64,000 nt of DNA from Chryseobacterium sp. MYb7 (GCF_002979455.1 NZ_PCOU01000002.1:124001-188000); one strand, 5' to 3'; counted from the stretch's first letter, positions 36,707 through 47,087 are shown. The notes: generated by a model from the sequence alone, not told the origin. Numbers and translations: made by a program.

Positions 36707-37627
36707 ATGAAAAAAACAGTATTTTTTGCAAGTATATTATTGTCAGCTACTACACTTGCACAAGTTGGTATTAATGAGGTAACTCCTAGTGCCATGTTAG
36801 ATATTAGATCTAAGGGAAATACAAATACAACTAAAGCACTTGAAGTAAGTAATTCCAATGGAACAGAACTCCTGACAATTCTTGATAATGGAAATGTCGG
36901 TATCAATGTTTCTACTCCTACTGCAAAACTGCATACCAACGGAAGTGTAAGATATGAAAACCTACCTATTGTTTCCGGAAGTTTATCGCCTCTTGCTATC
37001 AAGGATGATGGTACAGTTGGAACCTACGTTCCAGAGCCTACTAAATATCTTTATATGGCAATGGCGTCAACAGTTACTACTTCTGGTTTCCCACTTTCAG
37101 ATACTGGTGTTTATACCAATATCCCTCTTACTTCTGCACAGGCTGTTACCAATACTATTAATACTGGATTTGGTACTGATGCTTCTGCCTCTTTAAATGT
37201 TAACAGTACCGTAATTTCATCCTCAAATGTAAGATATATCACTTTTCCGGAACCTGGGGTTTATAAAATAAATTTAAATTACTATACCAATTGCACTGGA
37301 AGTCCTACTGATTCATCCAATGGGATGTTGGGAATAGGAACAGCTCTATTCAAAGCATCTTCAGCTAGTACGAGCTACAATAGGTTAGCAGTAGTCCGTT
37401 ACAATGGTTTACCCAGAAGAAATGATACCGGTGCGGTAATTGCCGGCCCTTATAATTTTCCACTTCCCCACACTGTTTTTCTAATATTTGAAACTACAGC
37501 AGCAAATGAAAAAATTGCCCTTTTTGTAAATTATGGTTTTGGTGATAGCTTTCCCACAAATGTGTGTGCCTTTGCTACTCCTCCTGGTTTATCCAATAAA
37601 ATAACAATGAATATTTCCAAATTATGA
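36707..37627 (+). CDS. Secreted protein with QVGIN-type N-terminus, paralogue 1
   Basis: 306 residues with a clear signal peptide (MKKTVFFASILLSATTLAQ). The mature start VGINEVTPSAMLDIRSKGN and the later NGNVGINVSTPTAKLHTNGS are short repeats typical of Bacteroidota surface proteins that resemble phage tail-fibre stems. The C-terminal 190 residues form a beta-rich globular domain (ITFPEPGVYKINLNYYTN; EKIALFVNYGFGDSF). It is homologous along its length to the next gene. It is likely exported to the cell surface; no sorting domain is visible. Function is unknown. Confidence 0.75.
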   Translation: MKKTVFFASILLSATTLAQVGINEVTPSAMLDIRSKGNTNTTKALEVSNSNGTELLTILDNGNVGINVSTPTAKLHTNGSVRYENLPIVSGSLSPLAIKDDGTVGTYVPEPTKYLYMAMASTVTTSGFPLSDTGVYTNIPLTSAQAVTNTINTGFGTDASASLNVNSTVISSSNVRYITFPEPGVYKINLNYYTNCTGSPTDSSNGMLGIGTALFKASSASTSYNRLAVVRYNGLPRRNDTGAVIAGPYNFPLPHTVFLIFETTAANEKIALFVNYGFGDSFPTNVCAFATPPGLSNKITMNISKL

Positions 37628-37637
37628 TTCACTAATT

Positions 37638-38549
37638 ATGAAAAAGATATTTTTAATAATTTTAACTTCAGTCAGTGCTGAAGTTTGGGGGCAGGTGGGT
37701 ATCAATACCAGTAATCCTTCAGCAACATTAGATATTATTTCAAAAGGAAATGATTTGACAACTAAAGCTCTGGAAATTAATAACTCAGACGGATCAGAAT
37801 TATTTAAACTCCAAAATAATGGGTACCTAGGAATTAATACAGGTACATCTCTACCGACTGATTTACTGCATGTAAAAACTGAGGTGAAACATGAAAATCT
37901 GCCTGTTTTGTCTTCTCCTTACAGTCCTCTTGCTGTTGATGCTAGTGGTGCTGCTAAGGTTAAGCCTGCAACAATTCAGTATTTTTACTTTAAACGCAGT
38001 TCATCCTTTGGTAACTTTTCGCTTTATAATACAAATATGTATACCAATATTCCTTTTCCTGCAGGAGGAGATGTTCAAGGTAATACAACAGGTTTTGGAT
38101 TCGGAACAGATGTTTCGGGAACTGTCAATTCACAATCTGCCAGCAATATAAGTTATCTAACGATTCCCGAACCTGGTGTATATCTTTTTGAGATGTATCA
38201 GACGGCATTTTGTACCGGACTGCCAACAACATCATCTAATACTGGTCAAATTGCTATCAATACCATATTTGCTACAGCCAGTAATGGAAGTTCAGTTTAT
38301 TCTACCAATACAATTTTCAGAGATTATGCGGTTGCTCGAAGAAATGGGACAGGAGGAATTCATGTCAGCAGTTATGCGTATGCTAATCCACAGAAGCTTA
38401 TTATTGCTTATCAAAGTACGGCAGTAAATGAAAAAGTGGCGTTGTTTGTTAATTATGCTGGAGGAGACAGCTATAATACACAAACGTGTCAAATGAATAT
38501 TCCAAATGGAAGTGATAATTATGGTTACTTAATTGTCACCAAACTTTAG
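37638..38549 (+). CDS. Secreted protein with QVGIN-type N-terminus, paralogue 2
   Basis: 303 residues, 10 nt downstream of its paralogue and probably co-transcribed. Signal peptide MKKIFLIILTSVSAEVWGQ, then VGINTSNPSATLDIISKGND. The C-terminal beta-domain keeps the same landmarks (LTIPEPGVYLFEMYQTAFCTG; EKVALFVNYAGGDSY). The two differ mainly in the central loops. A hairpin terminator follows 61 nt after the stop. Confidence 0.75.
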   Translation: MKKIFLIILTSVSAEVWGQVGINTSNPSATLDIISKGNDLTTKALEINNSDGSELFKLQNNGYLGINTGTSLPTDLLHVKTEVKHENLPVLSSPYSPLAVDASGAAKVKPATIQYFYFKRSSSFGNFSLYNTNMYTNIPFPAGGDVQGNTTGFGFGTDVSGTVNSQSASNISYLTIPEPGVYLFEMYQTAFCTGLPTTSSNTGQIAINTIFATASNGSSVYSTNTIFRDYAVARRNGTGGIHVSSYAYANPQKLIIAYQSTAVNEKVALFVNYAGGDSYNTQTCQMNIPNGSDNYGYLIVTKL

Positions 38550-38609
38550 ATGGGCTAAAATCACACTTCAAGATTCTAAAAACAAAAATAAAGAAAAACT
38601 ATTCCCAGG

Positions 38610-38656
38610 AACTCCTGCAACTTTACTCTATCCAGAGAACAGAAGCAGGAGTTTTT
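38610..38656 (+). terminator. Putative intrinsic terminator after the secreted paralogues
   Basis: AACTCCTGC (38610-38618) pairs perfectly with GCAGGAGTT (38645-38653), followed by TTT. The loop is long (26 nt), so folding is less certain. Confidence 0.55.
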
Positions 38657-39123
38657 AAATACAGAATTTAGAAAAAAGAGTAATTCTATTCATATTTTAC
38701 CTTCTGAATTCCTTATATATTACCAATTGCAATATTTATTTGGAGGATTAGTCTTCCTTTGCATGGAAAATGATATTTCCCCGATAGATATTAATTAATG
38801 CAGTGAGATCTTCGGTGAATGGTATTGTAGCACCAGCTGATGTTATGCTGATATTTCGGCAGACAAAAATAACAAATACAGGGACTTCCAGAAGTGCATC
38901 TGCAGCAAGAACCGGAGGTTTATGTTAATTTTAAGTTAATTAAGAAAGGGATAATACTTTGAATTTTTTTTTTGGTTTTAACCAATTATAATTAGTTTGC
39001 TGAACCTTGGTATTCTTTATCAAGGTTTTTTATAATATCAAACAATAAGCAGCATATCAGTAAAGTGTAGTTTTGAATTAAATTTATTCGGCAGAACCAA
39101 CAAGTGTTTATTTGTTCTAATAC
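38657..39123. other. Intergenic region without recognisable genes
   Basis: 467 bp between the terminator and the truncated DUF6629 gene. Short frames here show no family resemblance. It may include the lost 3' part of the DUF6629 gene, but I could not recognise it. Confidence 0.4.
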
Positions 39124-39480
39124 TTAATGATATGATAAAAGACAATACGCTAATAAATACTCACGATGTAATAATATCTTCTGTACTTTTTTTCGTGGCT
39201 CATTGTCCTCAAACATTAAAAGAGAAATAGGTACCCAAACGGGCCATAGAATCTCTGCAAAAAATAGAAATATAAAAGTTGCAGCCCGTTGCATAATGAT
39301 ATGTTCTTGCTGGGAAAGGGCTAACCAAAGTATTCCTTCTGTTAGCTGTTGGACTCCAAAAATAAATGGAATACATGCAAAAAGATGTTGTGAAGGATGG
39401 CGTGTTTTTTTTATACATGCTATGCCAACAGCCGTGAGTGCTATACCTGCTGAAAAACTTGAAATTGCTGAAAAACACAT
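39124..39480 (-). pseudogene. Truncated DUF6629-type membrane protein
   Basis: 118 residues with the conserved opening MCFSAISSFSAGIALTAVGI, then ACIPFIFGVQQLTEGILWLA and FFAEILWPVWVPISLLMFED. Members of this family that I recall are about 200 residues or more with several further helices. Here the frame stops after LLAYCLLSYH, about halfway. No continuation is evident in other frames downstream, so the 3' half seems lost. Function of the family is unknown. Confidence 0.6.
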
Positions 39481-39631
39481 TTGCTTTGGATTTTAGAAGT
39501 TATTTTTCGTGACTCTTTTACAGAATAATATTAAACTTACTTGTTATTGATGCGCTGCCTTGCGTTATAAAGTTAATGTCCACTGTAATTTTTTAATATT
39601 CTGTTATCTCGATGGAATTGAAGTCTTACAA

Positions 39632-40311
39632 TTAGGATGATAAACTATTGTTTGAATATTCATAATCTACCAATAGCCTATTATCTACATGTTTTATCCC
39701 TGGAGTTTTCCATGCAATGTGGCCGGCTTCTTCTTTTTGATACCATGAATTTACGGTTCCTGTTAAAATCACTGTAGCACAGGATACTTGGATGTGAATA
39801 TCACTATTATAAAGTGCCCAGTTCATGTTCATTGCATGTTCAATATCTTTTTGTTTGATATCATCCATTATTTCTGATGTGATTTTAATATGATTGATGA
39901 TCTCTTTTACACCTGGTAGATACCGGATTGCATTTTTAGTAATTTCCCGTTGATAATCCCATGGCAGTTCACCTTCTAAAGTCACCTGACCATTTTCTAC
40001 AATTACTTTGATTTTGTTTTCTGGAATTAATGCATTGGATTTAAAAGTTTTTAAAATCTCTTCAGCAATTTCATCATCAGTTTTTGATAAGGAATCTGGA
40101 GATTTAACGGTAATGTTTTCCACTAAAATTTTTACTCCAATAACTTTTTTTTAGCATTTTCGGCTTCTATCTTTTTTGCATAATGATCAACTACCCCAGT
40201 AAGGGCAACGACACCGTCTTTTGCGGTCACCCCTATTTCTGCTGCATGTAGTAATGGTTCCCTTTTAATGGCATCCTGAACATTTTTTTGTAATTCTGTA
40301 TTTGTCTTCAT
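39632..40311 (-). pseudogene. BON-domain protein 1, frameshifted
   Basis: The ATG at 40311 begins MKTNTELQKNVQDAIKREP, matching the two intact BON paralogues in this window. The frame breaks at an A8 run (T8 on the plus strand, 40145-40152) after AENAKKK. One extra base would restore a protein of about 226 residues (next codons VIGVKILVENITVKSP), continuous with the frame that ends at 39632. The protein would hold three BON domains, usually periplasmic or envelope stress modules, although no signal peptide is visible in any of the three. It is divergent from the P-type ATPase gene, with an FNR-like box between them. Confidence 0.8.
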
Positions 40312-40383
40312 GATAACGTAATTTATTAATCAAAATTCCAGAAACTTTGGAGAAAGCACTATGATATACATCACATTGAAACC

Positions 40384-40395
40384 TGATACTGGTCA
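40384..40395. promoter_or_regulatory. FNR-type palindrome between BON1 and the P-type ATPase
   Basis: TGATACTGGTCA fits the FNR/FixK core TGAT-N4-ATCA with one mismatch. It is centred 67 bp before the ATPase ATG and about 78 bp from the BON1 start, so it could serve both divergent genes. Confidence 0.55.
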
Positions 40396-40456
40396 AGAAG
40401 GGAAATTGAATTTGTATATAATAATTGCTTATTTTTAGATAACCTATTTATTTGTT

Positions 40457-42973
40457 ATGTCTTACAATATACCCGAAGGTCTTACAGGTCTTACACATGA
40501 TGAAGTGGTAGCTTCCCGGCAACGAAATGGATATAATCGTTTGGAAGGGGTCCATAAAAATACATGGTTTGATCTTGTCATTAATATTTTAAAAGAACCT
40601 ATGCTGATCTTGCTTATCATTATTTCTGTCATTTATGTGATAGTGGAGGATTATGGTGAGGCTGCCTTTATGTTTGTGGCTATTGTTGCGGTAACTGCTA
40701 TTTCTTTTTATCAGGATAATCGCAGTAAAAAAGCTCTGGAGGAACTTGAGAAGCTGAACGAACCTTTAAGTAAGGTCATCAGAAACTCGCAAATAATAGA
40801 AATTCCAACCCATGAAATTGTTGTAGGTGATTTATGTGTTACTGAAGAAGGAAAGAATATAAATGCTGATGGAATGATTGTGCACAGCAATGATTTCTCT
40901 GTGAATGAATCATCTCTTACGGGCGAAAGTTTTTCAGTTTTTAAGGATCGTAAATCCGAGGACAATCTTGTATATAGCGGTACAGTTACAGTTTCAGGTT
41001 TGGCGGTTTTTAAAGTTGAAAAAATAGGCTCAGAAACCCGTGTAGGAAAAATTGGGGAATCTATATTGAATATAAAAGAAGAAATATCACCGTTACAGAT
41101 CCAGATCCGAAAGTTTGTAAAATGGATGGCTGTTATTGGAATCATTATTTTTCTTATGGTTTGTATCTTCAGCTATATTAAAACCGGAGACCTCATAACG
41201 AGTCTTATTAGTGGATTAACCCTGGCAATGTCTGTATTACCTGAGGAAATCCCTGTAGCATTTACAACCTTTATGGCGTTGGGAGCATGGAAGCTTATGC
41301 GTGAGGGAATTATCATTAAGCGGAGCAGTATTGTAGAAACTTTAGGAAGTACTACCGTTATCTGTACTGATAAAACCGGAACCATTACTGAGAATTCGAT
41401 GAAGCTTCAACATTTATATAATTACCTATCCGATAAAATTTATGAAGAAAAAGAATTTAAAAATAATAATTTAAGTGAACTTATTGATTATGCAATGTGG
41501 AGTAGTGAACCAGTCCCTTTTGACCCTATGGAAATCACTCTGCATAAAACGTATGACGAAACTCAAAAGAATGATTTACGAAAAGAATATAAAATGTTTC
41601 ATGAATATCCGCTTGAAGGCAAGCCACCCATGATGACTCATCTTTTTGAGAATGAAAATAAAGATAGAATTATTGCAGCAAAAGGAGCTCCGGAAGCAAT
41701 TTTGAATGTTTCCCGCCTTTCAGAGACAGAGAAAGAAAAGATAAGGGACATTATAAAAACATTTGGACAGCAAGGTTACCGCGTTTTGGGAGTTGCGAAG
41801 TCACATTTTGAAGGGAACAATTTTCCCAAAAGACAGCAGGATTTTGTATTTGAATTTTTAGGGCTGACTGTATTTTATGATCCTCCTAAAAAAGGAATAG
41901 AAGAGGTCTTTCAAAGTATTTATGATGCCGGTATTAAGGTAAAGGTTATAACGGGAGATAATGAAGATACAACCAAAGCAATTGCAATACAGGCAGGAAT
42001 TATCAACATGGCTCCTGCCCTCAATGGTAGTGAAATAATGAATAATACTGAAGAAGCATTAATGGAAATCTCGGAAAAAACTACTTTATTTACCAGGATG
42101 TTTCCGGATGCGAAACTTGCAATAGTACATGCGCTGAAAAAGAAAGGCGAAGTGGTAGCCATGCTTGGAGATGGTGTTAATGATGGCCCTGCCTTAAAAG
42201 CGGCGCATATTGGAGTTGCCATGGGAAGTAAAGGAACCGAAATTGCCAAATCAGCCGCTGCATTGGTTATAACGAATGATGATTTAGAAAAACTGATTGT
42301 GGGAATTGCTGCAGGAAGGAGAATTTATAACAATATTAAAAAGGCGGTTCAGTATATTATTTCCATTCATATTCCTATTATACTGACGGTTTCTATGCCC
42401 CTGTTTTTTGGATGGATATTTCCACACATATTTACTCCGGTTCACGTTATTTTCCTTGAATTAGTGATGGGGCCGACCTGTTCTATTGTTTATGAGAATG
42501 AGCCCATGGAAAAAAACACAATGAAGCAGCCGCCACGAGCCATCGGAGATACTTTTTTAAGTTTGAGTGAGCTAGGAATCAGCTTTATTCAGGGGGTAGT
42601 GATAACCCTCGGAGTTTTATTTGTATATCAGTTTACCGTTCAAAATGGAGGTGATGAAGCCAAGACAAGGGCAATGGTATTCAGTACATTGATCTTTGCC
42701 AATATATTACTGAGTTTTGTTAACAGATCATTCTTTTATAGTGTGTTGGAAAGTTTCAGAAACCGTAATCCCTTGCTTATTGGTATTTCCATCTTAGTTC
42801 TGGGATTACTTTTTGCAATATTATACGTAAAGCCTGTCTCTCTATTCTTTAAGGTAACAGCACTTAATATAGGTGAATTGGGATTCACTGTTTTCATCGC
42901 AGCGGTTTCTGTTTTATGGTTTGAGATTTATAAGTATGTAAGAAGAATAAGAATAGGAAAAGCAAAAGCATAG
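40457..42973 (+). CDS. Cation-transporting P-type ATPase (Ca2+-ATPase-like, P2 type)
   Basis: 838 residues with the complete P-type set: actuator motif SSLTGES, a gate proline in SVLPEEIPVAF, the phosphorylated Asp in CTDKTGTIT near residue 305, a P-domain hinge MLGDGVNDGPALKAAHIGVAMG, and a six-helix C-terminal membrane block. The N-terminal cation-ATPase domain and the PEEIP motif point to the P2 group (Ca2+ or related), not heavy-metal P1B pumps; there is no CPC motif. It is the first plus-strand gene of the stress island and sits under an FNR-like box. The ion is not certain from sequence. Confidence 0.9.
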   Translation: MSYNIPEGLTGLTHDEVVASRQRNGYNRLEGVHKNTWFDLVINILKEPMLILLIIISVIYVIVEDYGEAAFMFVAIVAVTAISFYQDNRSKKALEELEKLNEPLSKVIRNSQIIEIPTHEIVVGDLCVTEEGKNINADGMIVHSNDFSVNESSLTGESFSVFKDRKSEDNLVYSGTVTVSGLAVFKVEKIGSETRVGKIGESILNIKEEISPLQIQIRKFVKWMAVIGIIIFLMVCIFSYIKTGDLITSLISGLTLAMSVLPEEIPVAFTTFMALGAWKLMREGIIIKRSSIVETLGSTTVICTDKTGTITENSMKLQHLYNYLSDKIYEEKEFKNNNLSELIDYAMWSSEPVPFDPMEITLHKTYDETQKNDLRKEYKMFHEYPLEGKPPMMTHLFENENKDRIIAAKGAPEAILNVSRLSETEKEKIRDIIKTFGQQGYRVLGVAKSHFEGNNFPKRQQDFVFEFLGLTVFYDPPKKGIEEVFQSIYDAGIKVKVITGDNEDTTKAIAIQAGIINMAPALNGSEIMNNTEEALMEISEKTTLFTRMFPDAKLAIVHALKKKGEVVAMLGDGVNDGPALKAAHIGVAMGSKGTEIAKSAAALVITNDDLEKLIVGIAAGRRIYNNIKKAVQYIISIHIPIILTVSMPLFFGWIFPHIFTPVHVIFLELVMGPTCSIVYENEPMEKNTMKQPPRAIGDTFLSLSELGISFIQGVVITLGVLFVYQFTVQNGGDEAKTRAMVFSTLIFANILLSFVNRSFFYSVLESFRNRNPLLIGISILVLGLLFAILYVKPVSLFFKVTALNIGELGFTVFIAAVSVLWFEIYKYVRRIRIGKAKA

Positions 42974-43063
42974 TGACTACCACCCATTCTTAAGAATACT
43001 ATATTCTTGAAACTTATAGGAATAAATTAAGAACAGTAGAAATAAATAATTAAAACTTAAATA

Positions 43064-43621
43064 ATGATAGGAAACCAACATCCGTGGCATGATGTTTCAC
43101 CAGGAGAGCATCTGCCACAAATAGTTACAGCAGTTATTGAGATTCCCACCGGCAGCCGTACAAAATATGAAATAGACAAACTCTCGGGATTAATAAGATT
43201 GGATAGGATTCTTTTATCTTCCATGTATTATCCTGCCAATTACGGGATCATACCACAGACCTATTACAGTGATGGAGATCCGTTGGATATTCTTGTGCTA
43301 TGTTCGGAAAGCCTCGTTCCCCTTACTCTGGTTAATGCGAGGGTGATAGGAATAATGGAGATGATAGACGAAGATAAAAAAGATCATAAAATAATAGCAA
43401 TAGCTGAAAATGATTCTTCTATGCTGCATATCCATGATATTGAAGAACTGCCGGCTTATACAGTTAATGAGATTCGGAATTTTTTTGAAGAATATAAAAA
43501 ATTAGAAGGGAAAACGGTACAGGTATTTGGTTTCAAAAATAAGAAAGAAGCTTTCAACTGTATTGAAGAAAGCTTAATGATGTATGCCAAAGAAATCAAA
43601 CCTAAAATAAAAAATATTTAA
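43064..43621 (+). CDS. ppa: Inorganic pyrophosphatase (family I)
   Basis: 185 residues. The family signature is present: the metal-binding D-x-D-P-x-D region reads YSDGDPLDILVL, preceded by IEIPTGSRTKYEIDK and YPANYGIIPQTY. It hydrolyses pyrophosphate to phosphate in the cytoplasm. Ninety nucleotides separate it from the P-type ATPase gene, and the two may share a transcript; a weak 9-bp stem lies between them. Length is normal for bacterial family I enzymes. Confidence 0.93.
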   Translation: MIGNQHPWHDVSPGEHLPQIVTAVIEIPTGSRTKYEIDKLSGLIRLDRILLSSMYYPANYGIIPQTYYSDGDPLDILVLCSESLVPLTLVNARVIGIMEMIDEDKKDHKIIAIAENDSSMLHIHDIEELPAYTVNEIRNFFEEYKKLEGKTVQVFGFKNKKEAFNCIEESLMMYAKEIKPKIKNI

Positions 43622-43701
43622 CCTGATTTCATTTCTGTGTATATTATAGTAGGTTGGTACGAATAAATGAATCATACCTTTTTGAATGGATTAGGCAGCA
43701 A

Positions 43702-44759
43702 TCATCTTTTTTGTTTTTCGTTTTCTTTTTTCTTTTTATTAAAATAACCTCTCAGCAAAAAATTGTTCTTAGCGGCGGCCTCTATTTCTCTCAGTTCACC
43801 AACACCTTTTTCAATATTAACAATAGTGGAATCTACAGATTTCCCTAATTTAGGATTGTTGGTAAGTTTCGATAATACATTCTCATCATTATTTATTTTC
43901 GAAGTAAATTGAATTAGATCATCAGAGCTTTTTTCAAGATTGCGCAGTGTCTTTTCTATTGAAGGAGCTAAAGAATCGTTGGAAGATAATTGAGAAAACA
44001 CATTATTTTTGTCGTTTAGTTTTGTTGTAAACCTATTAATTTCTTGGGAGCTGTTCCGCAAATTAGAAATGCTGCTTTCAATATTATCTGACCATTTCTT
44101 ATCGGTAAATATTTTTGATGCAAATCCATTTTATTATTCATAAAAGATGTGAATTTTGCCAGTTCTCGGGAGCTTAGTTGCAGGTTTTCTATGGTCTTGT
44201 CAATTCTCGAAGCAAAATCTTTATTGGTCATTATTTTTGTCAATAAACTATTCTTGTTATTCATTTTACCGCTGAACTCCACGAGTTCGTTGGTAATTGT
44301 TTTGGCATTATCGGTACTTTGTTTTACACTCGAGAGTATATCATCTATCTCGATGGTTTTATAAGAAGTAATGAAGTCATTATCCTTCACTATAGTGTTA
44401 GATTGTGGACCGGGGGTAATAATAAGTATTTTATCACCCATTAATCCGTCAGATGCAATGCTGGCAACTGCATCAGTTTTGATATATTTTTGAACATCCT
44501 TTCTAATTAATATCTTTACCAAAACCAATGAATCTGAAATAAAATTTATTTTGCTGACTGTTCCAATGTTAATTCCGGAAAGGCGGACATTACTGCCTTG
44601 CTTTAATCCGCTGACGTTTTTAAACTCAGAACGAAGAGCGAAGTTAGAGCCAAACAAATTTCTGTTGACCCCAATAAAGTATATGGTTGTTATGAAAAGA
44701 AGGATGCCAACTGTGACAAAAATTCCCAATTTCCAGTTGTTTGATGACTCATTGTTCAT
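43702..44759 (-). pseudogene. MCE/MlaD-like substrate-binding protein, frameshifted
   Basis: The N-terminal anchor helix (LGIFVTVGILLFITTIYFIG) and MCE domain (LRSEFKNVSGLKQGSNVRLS, then ASDGLMGDKILIITPG) are intact. A helical tail of repeated motifs (LVEFSGKMNNKNSLLTKIMT; LAKFTSFMNN) follows. After MNNK the frame is lost at an A4 run (T4 on the plus strand, 44129-44132). One added base continues NGFASKIFTDKKW into the frame ending at 43702, for about 352 residues with four such repeats. The ABC partners are encoded just upstream. A truncated version would still contain the whole MCE domain. Confidence 0.82.
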
Positions 44760-44770
44760 GATTGTTCTAT

Positions 44771-45553
44771 TTATTTTTCAAAAAAAGATTTTACCCAATC
44801 ATCGGCATTATTTTCTATGTCTTTATAGCTGCCCTCAGCCTTAATTAGACCGTCCTTAAGGACGATGACTCTGTCACCGGTATATTTTGCACAGGTTAAA
44901 TCATGTGTTATGATTATGGATGAGGTATTGTATTGTAGTTTGATATTTCGAATGAGCCCGATAATTTCACGAGCTGTGATGGTATCAAGACCTCCTGTCG
45001 GCTCATCATATATGATAATTTCCGGTTTAATGATTAGTGCTCTCGCCAGCCCAATTCTCTTTCTCATTCCTCCGGACAGTTCTGCCGGCAATAGGTCAAT
45101 CACTTCCTCCAGTCCTACATTTTGTAAAGCTTCTTTAACAGCTGTTTCTATTTCCTGTTCGGTAAGCATTTTATTATTGTGCTGCAATGTAAAAACTAAA
45201 TTCTCTCTGACCGTCATTGAATCATATAAGGCCCCATTTTGGAATAAAAAACCAATTTTCATTCGGATCCGGTTGAGTCCTTCCTCATCCAATTTTGTTA
45301 TATCCTTTCCCGATATAAATATTTCTCCTTTATCAACTTTTGTAAGGCCAACAAGGCATTTAACCGTAACTGACTTCCCCGAGCCCGATTTTCCTAAAAT
45401 GACCAGGTTTTCTCCTCTTCCAACGGTAAAGCTGATTCCATTGAGTACCTTATTACTGCCATATGATTTGTAAACATTTTTAAATTCTATCAATGTTTCG
45501 CAGTTTTGTAATTCATTATACTCGGCTGTAAATTTTTCCCTATTTTCCATCAT
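44771..45553 (-). CDS. MCE-system ABC transporter ATP-binding protein (MlaF-like)
   Basis: A 260-residue ABC ATPase. Walker A is LGKSGSGKSVT, the Q-loop is GFLFQNGALYDSM, the signature is LSGGMRKRIGLARAL, Walker B is IIIYDEPTGGLD and the switch His is IITHDL. The GALYDSM and GGMRKR sequences are typical of the Mla/MCE lipid-transport branch. It overlaps the permease stop by 4 nt and precedes the MCE gene by 11 nt. Together they should move phospholipids or other lipids across the envelope. Confidence 0.92.
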   Translation of the reverse strand: MMENREKFTAEYNELQNCETLIEFKNVYKSYGSNKVLNGISFTVGRGENLVILGKSGSGKSVTVKCLVGLTKVDKGEIFISGKDITKLDEEGLNRIRMKIGFLFQNGALYDSMTVRENLVFTLQHNNKMLTEQEIETAVKEALQNVGLEEVIDLLPAELSGGMRKRIGLARALIIKPEIIIYDEPTGGLDTITAREIIGLIRNIKLQYNTSSIIITHDLTCAKYTGDRVIVLKDGLIKAEGSYKDIENNADDWVKSFFEK

Positions 45554-46395
45554 AATTCAAAAAATAAGTCGGTTATCTGTACGGCTATAAGATCAATGAT
45601 AAAAATGATCAATGATGCTGAAACTACGGCTGAATTTGCCGCTTTTCCTACACTTTTAGTTCCCCCCGAAGCATTAAATCCTTCATAACAACCAATAATA
45701 CCAATAAAAAATCCAAAAAAGAAGGTTTTAATGATAGCCGGTAAAATATCTTCATATTCTAACGATTGAAATACATGAGAAAAATAATGTTCAAGATTGC
45801 TTTCGCTGTGCATATTGATGCCGATAAAGCCACCGATAATCCCAATCAGATCGGCATATAGTACTAAAACAGGAATCATTAATGTCGTAGCAAGAGTTCT
45901 GGTTATCACCAGATACCGATAAGGATTGATCGCTGAAACCTCCATGGCATCAATTTGTTCTGTGACTTTCATAGAACCCAGTTCTGCTCCAATTCCTGAC
46001 GAAACTCTTCCTGCACAAATCAAAGCCGTAATGACCGGTGCAATTTCTCTTATTAATGACAGTGAAACCATACCGGGTATCATAGATTCTGCACCGAACC
46101 TTGCCATAGCCGGACGTGACTGTATAGTGAGCACCAATCCCATGATAAAAGCTGTTATCGTTACTAAAGGCAATGACTGGTAACCAACAACAAAACACTG
46201 TCGTATAAACTCTTTAAACTCAAATCCCGGTTTTAAAATTTCTTTAAAAAAGCGACGGGAGAATAAAGCTATATTGCCTGCGATGCTAAGATAATTTTTA
46301 AAATAGGTTTTCACGATGTTGGATTTAAAATATTCCAGTGCATTTTGTTTATAATCTATAGGATTAAACCTATCAAGAAAACCGGTGGCTTGCAA
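45550..46395 (-). CDS. MCE-system ABC transporter permease (MlaE-like)
   Basis: 281 residues with the MlaE signature. A membrane-edge helix is followed by VTITAFIMGLVLTIQSRPAM, the conserved EIAPVITALICAGRVSSGIGAELGSMKVTEQIDA, and further helices ending in a C-terminal span. The start is a TTG at 46395: an in-frame TAA lies three codons upstream and no ATG is available. The gene follows BON protein 2 by 29 nt, so BON2 and the lipid transporter may be one operon. Confidence 0.9.
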   Translation of the reverse strand: MQATGFLDRFNPIDYKQNALEYFKSNIVKTYFKNYLSIAGNIALFSRRFFKEILKPGFEFKEFIRQCFVVGYQSLPLVTITAFIMGLVLTIQSRPAMARFGAESMIPGMVSLSLIREIAPVITALICAGRVSSGIGAELGSMKVTEQIDAMEVSAINPYRYLVITRTLATTLMIPVLVLYADLIGIIGGFIGINMHSESNLEHYFSHVFQSLEYEDILPAIIKTFFFGFFIGIIGCYEGFNASGGTKSVGKAANSAVVSASLIIFIIDLIAVQITDLFFEL

Positions 46396-46424
46396 TGCTT
46401 AGAAATGGGGTAAAGGTTTATTAG

Positions 46425-47087
46425 TTATAAATCATACTCATAATCCACTTCTAACTTATTTTTTACATCCTGTATACCAGGCGTTTTCCAGGCAATACGA
46501 CCAGCCTCTTCCTTTTGATGCCAGGTATGTACTGTCCCTGTTAATGTGGCAGTAGTTCCGGTTACGGACACCCTGATTTCACTATTATCGATTGAACTTC
46601 TGTCAAGTGCCCTCTCAATATCACTCTTTTCAACAGCGTCCCGGATTTCTGGGTTAATGGTGATATTATTGTAAATACCTTTGACGCCAGGTAGATACTT
46701 GACCGAATTTTCTGTAATTTCCCTTAAGTACTCCCAAGATACTTCACCATCCAGATCCACCCAGCCATCTTCTACTTTTACTGTTATTTTTTCTTGTGGA
46801 ATAAATGAGTTTGCATTAAATGCGGTTATAATTTCACTGGCGATTTCGACATCGGTTTTTGAGCGGGGGGCTGGTAATTTTACTTCAATATCTTCTACCA
46901 AAACCCTTACCCCTGTAACATTTTTTGCGGCATGTTCAGCCTGCAGCTTTTTTGCATAACTGTCTACATTACCTGTAAGGGAAACAATTCCGTTATTTAC
47001 AACAACACCAATTTCTGCTGAATACAGCAAAGGTTCCCATTGAATGGCATCCTGAACATCTTTTTGTAATTCTGCATTTGTTTTCAT
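46425..47087 (-). CDS. BON-domain protein 2
   Basis: 220 residues in three BON repeats of about 70. They start at EPLLYSAEIGVVVNNGIVSLTG, FNANSFIPQEKITVKVEDGWV, and DRSSIDNSEIRVSVTGTTATL, each ending in an alpha-beta segment with a conserved glycine. It is closely related to BON1 and BON3 in this window. No signal peptide is present, so location is unclear; BON domains generally bind membranes or polymers during envelope stress. It is divergent from the PfkB gene with an FNR-like box between, and is followed by the MCE transporter genes. Confidence 0.88.
   Translation of the reverse strand: MKTNAELQKDVQDAIQWEPLLYSAEIGVVVNNGIVSLTGNVDSYAKKLQAEHAAKNVTGVRVLVEDIEVKLPAPRSKTDVEIASEIITAFNANSFIPQEKITVKVEDGWVDLDGEVSWEYLREITENSVKYLPGVKGIYNNITINPEIRDAVEKSDIERALDRSSIDNSEIRVSVTGTTATLTGTVHTWHQKEEAGRIAWKTPGIQDVKNKLEVDYEYDL

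Noticed and set aside
42990..43010. Weak 9-bp stem between the P-type ATPase and pyrophosphatase genes
   Set aside because: AT-rich with one G-U pair and no T-run; not strong enough to call a terminator.
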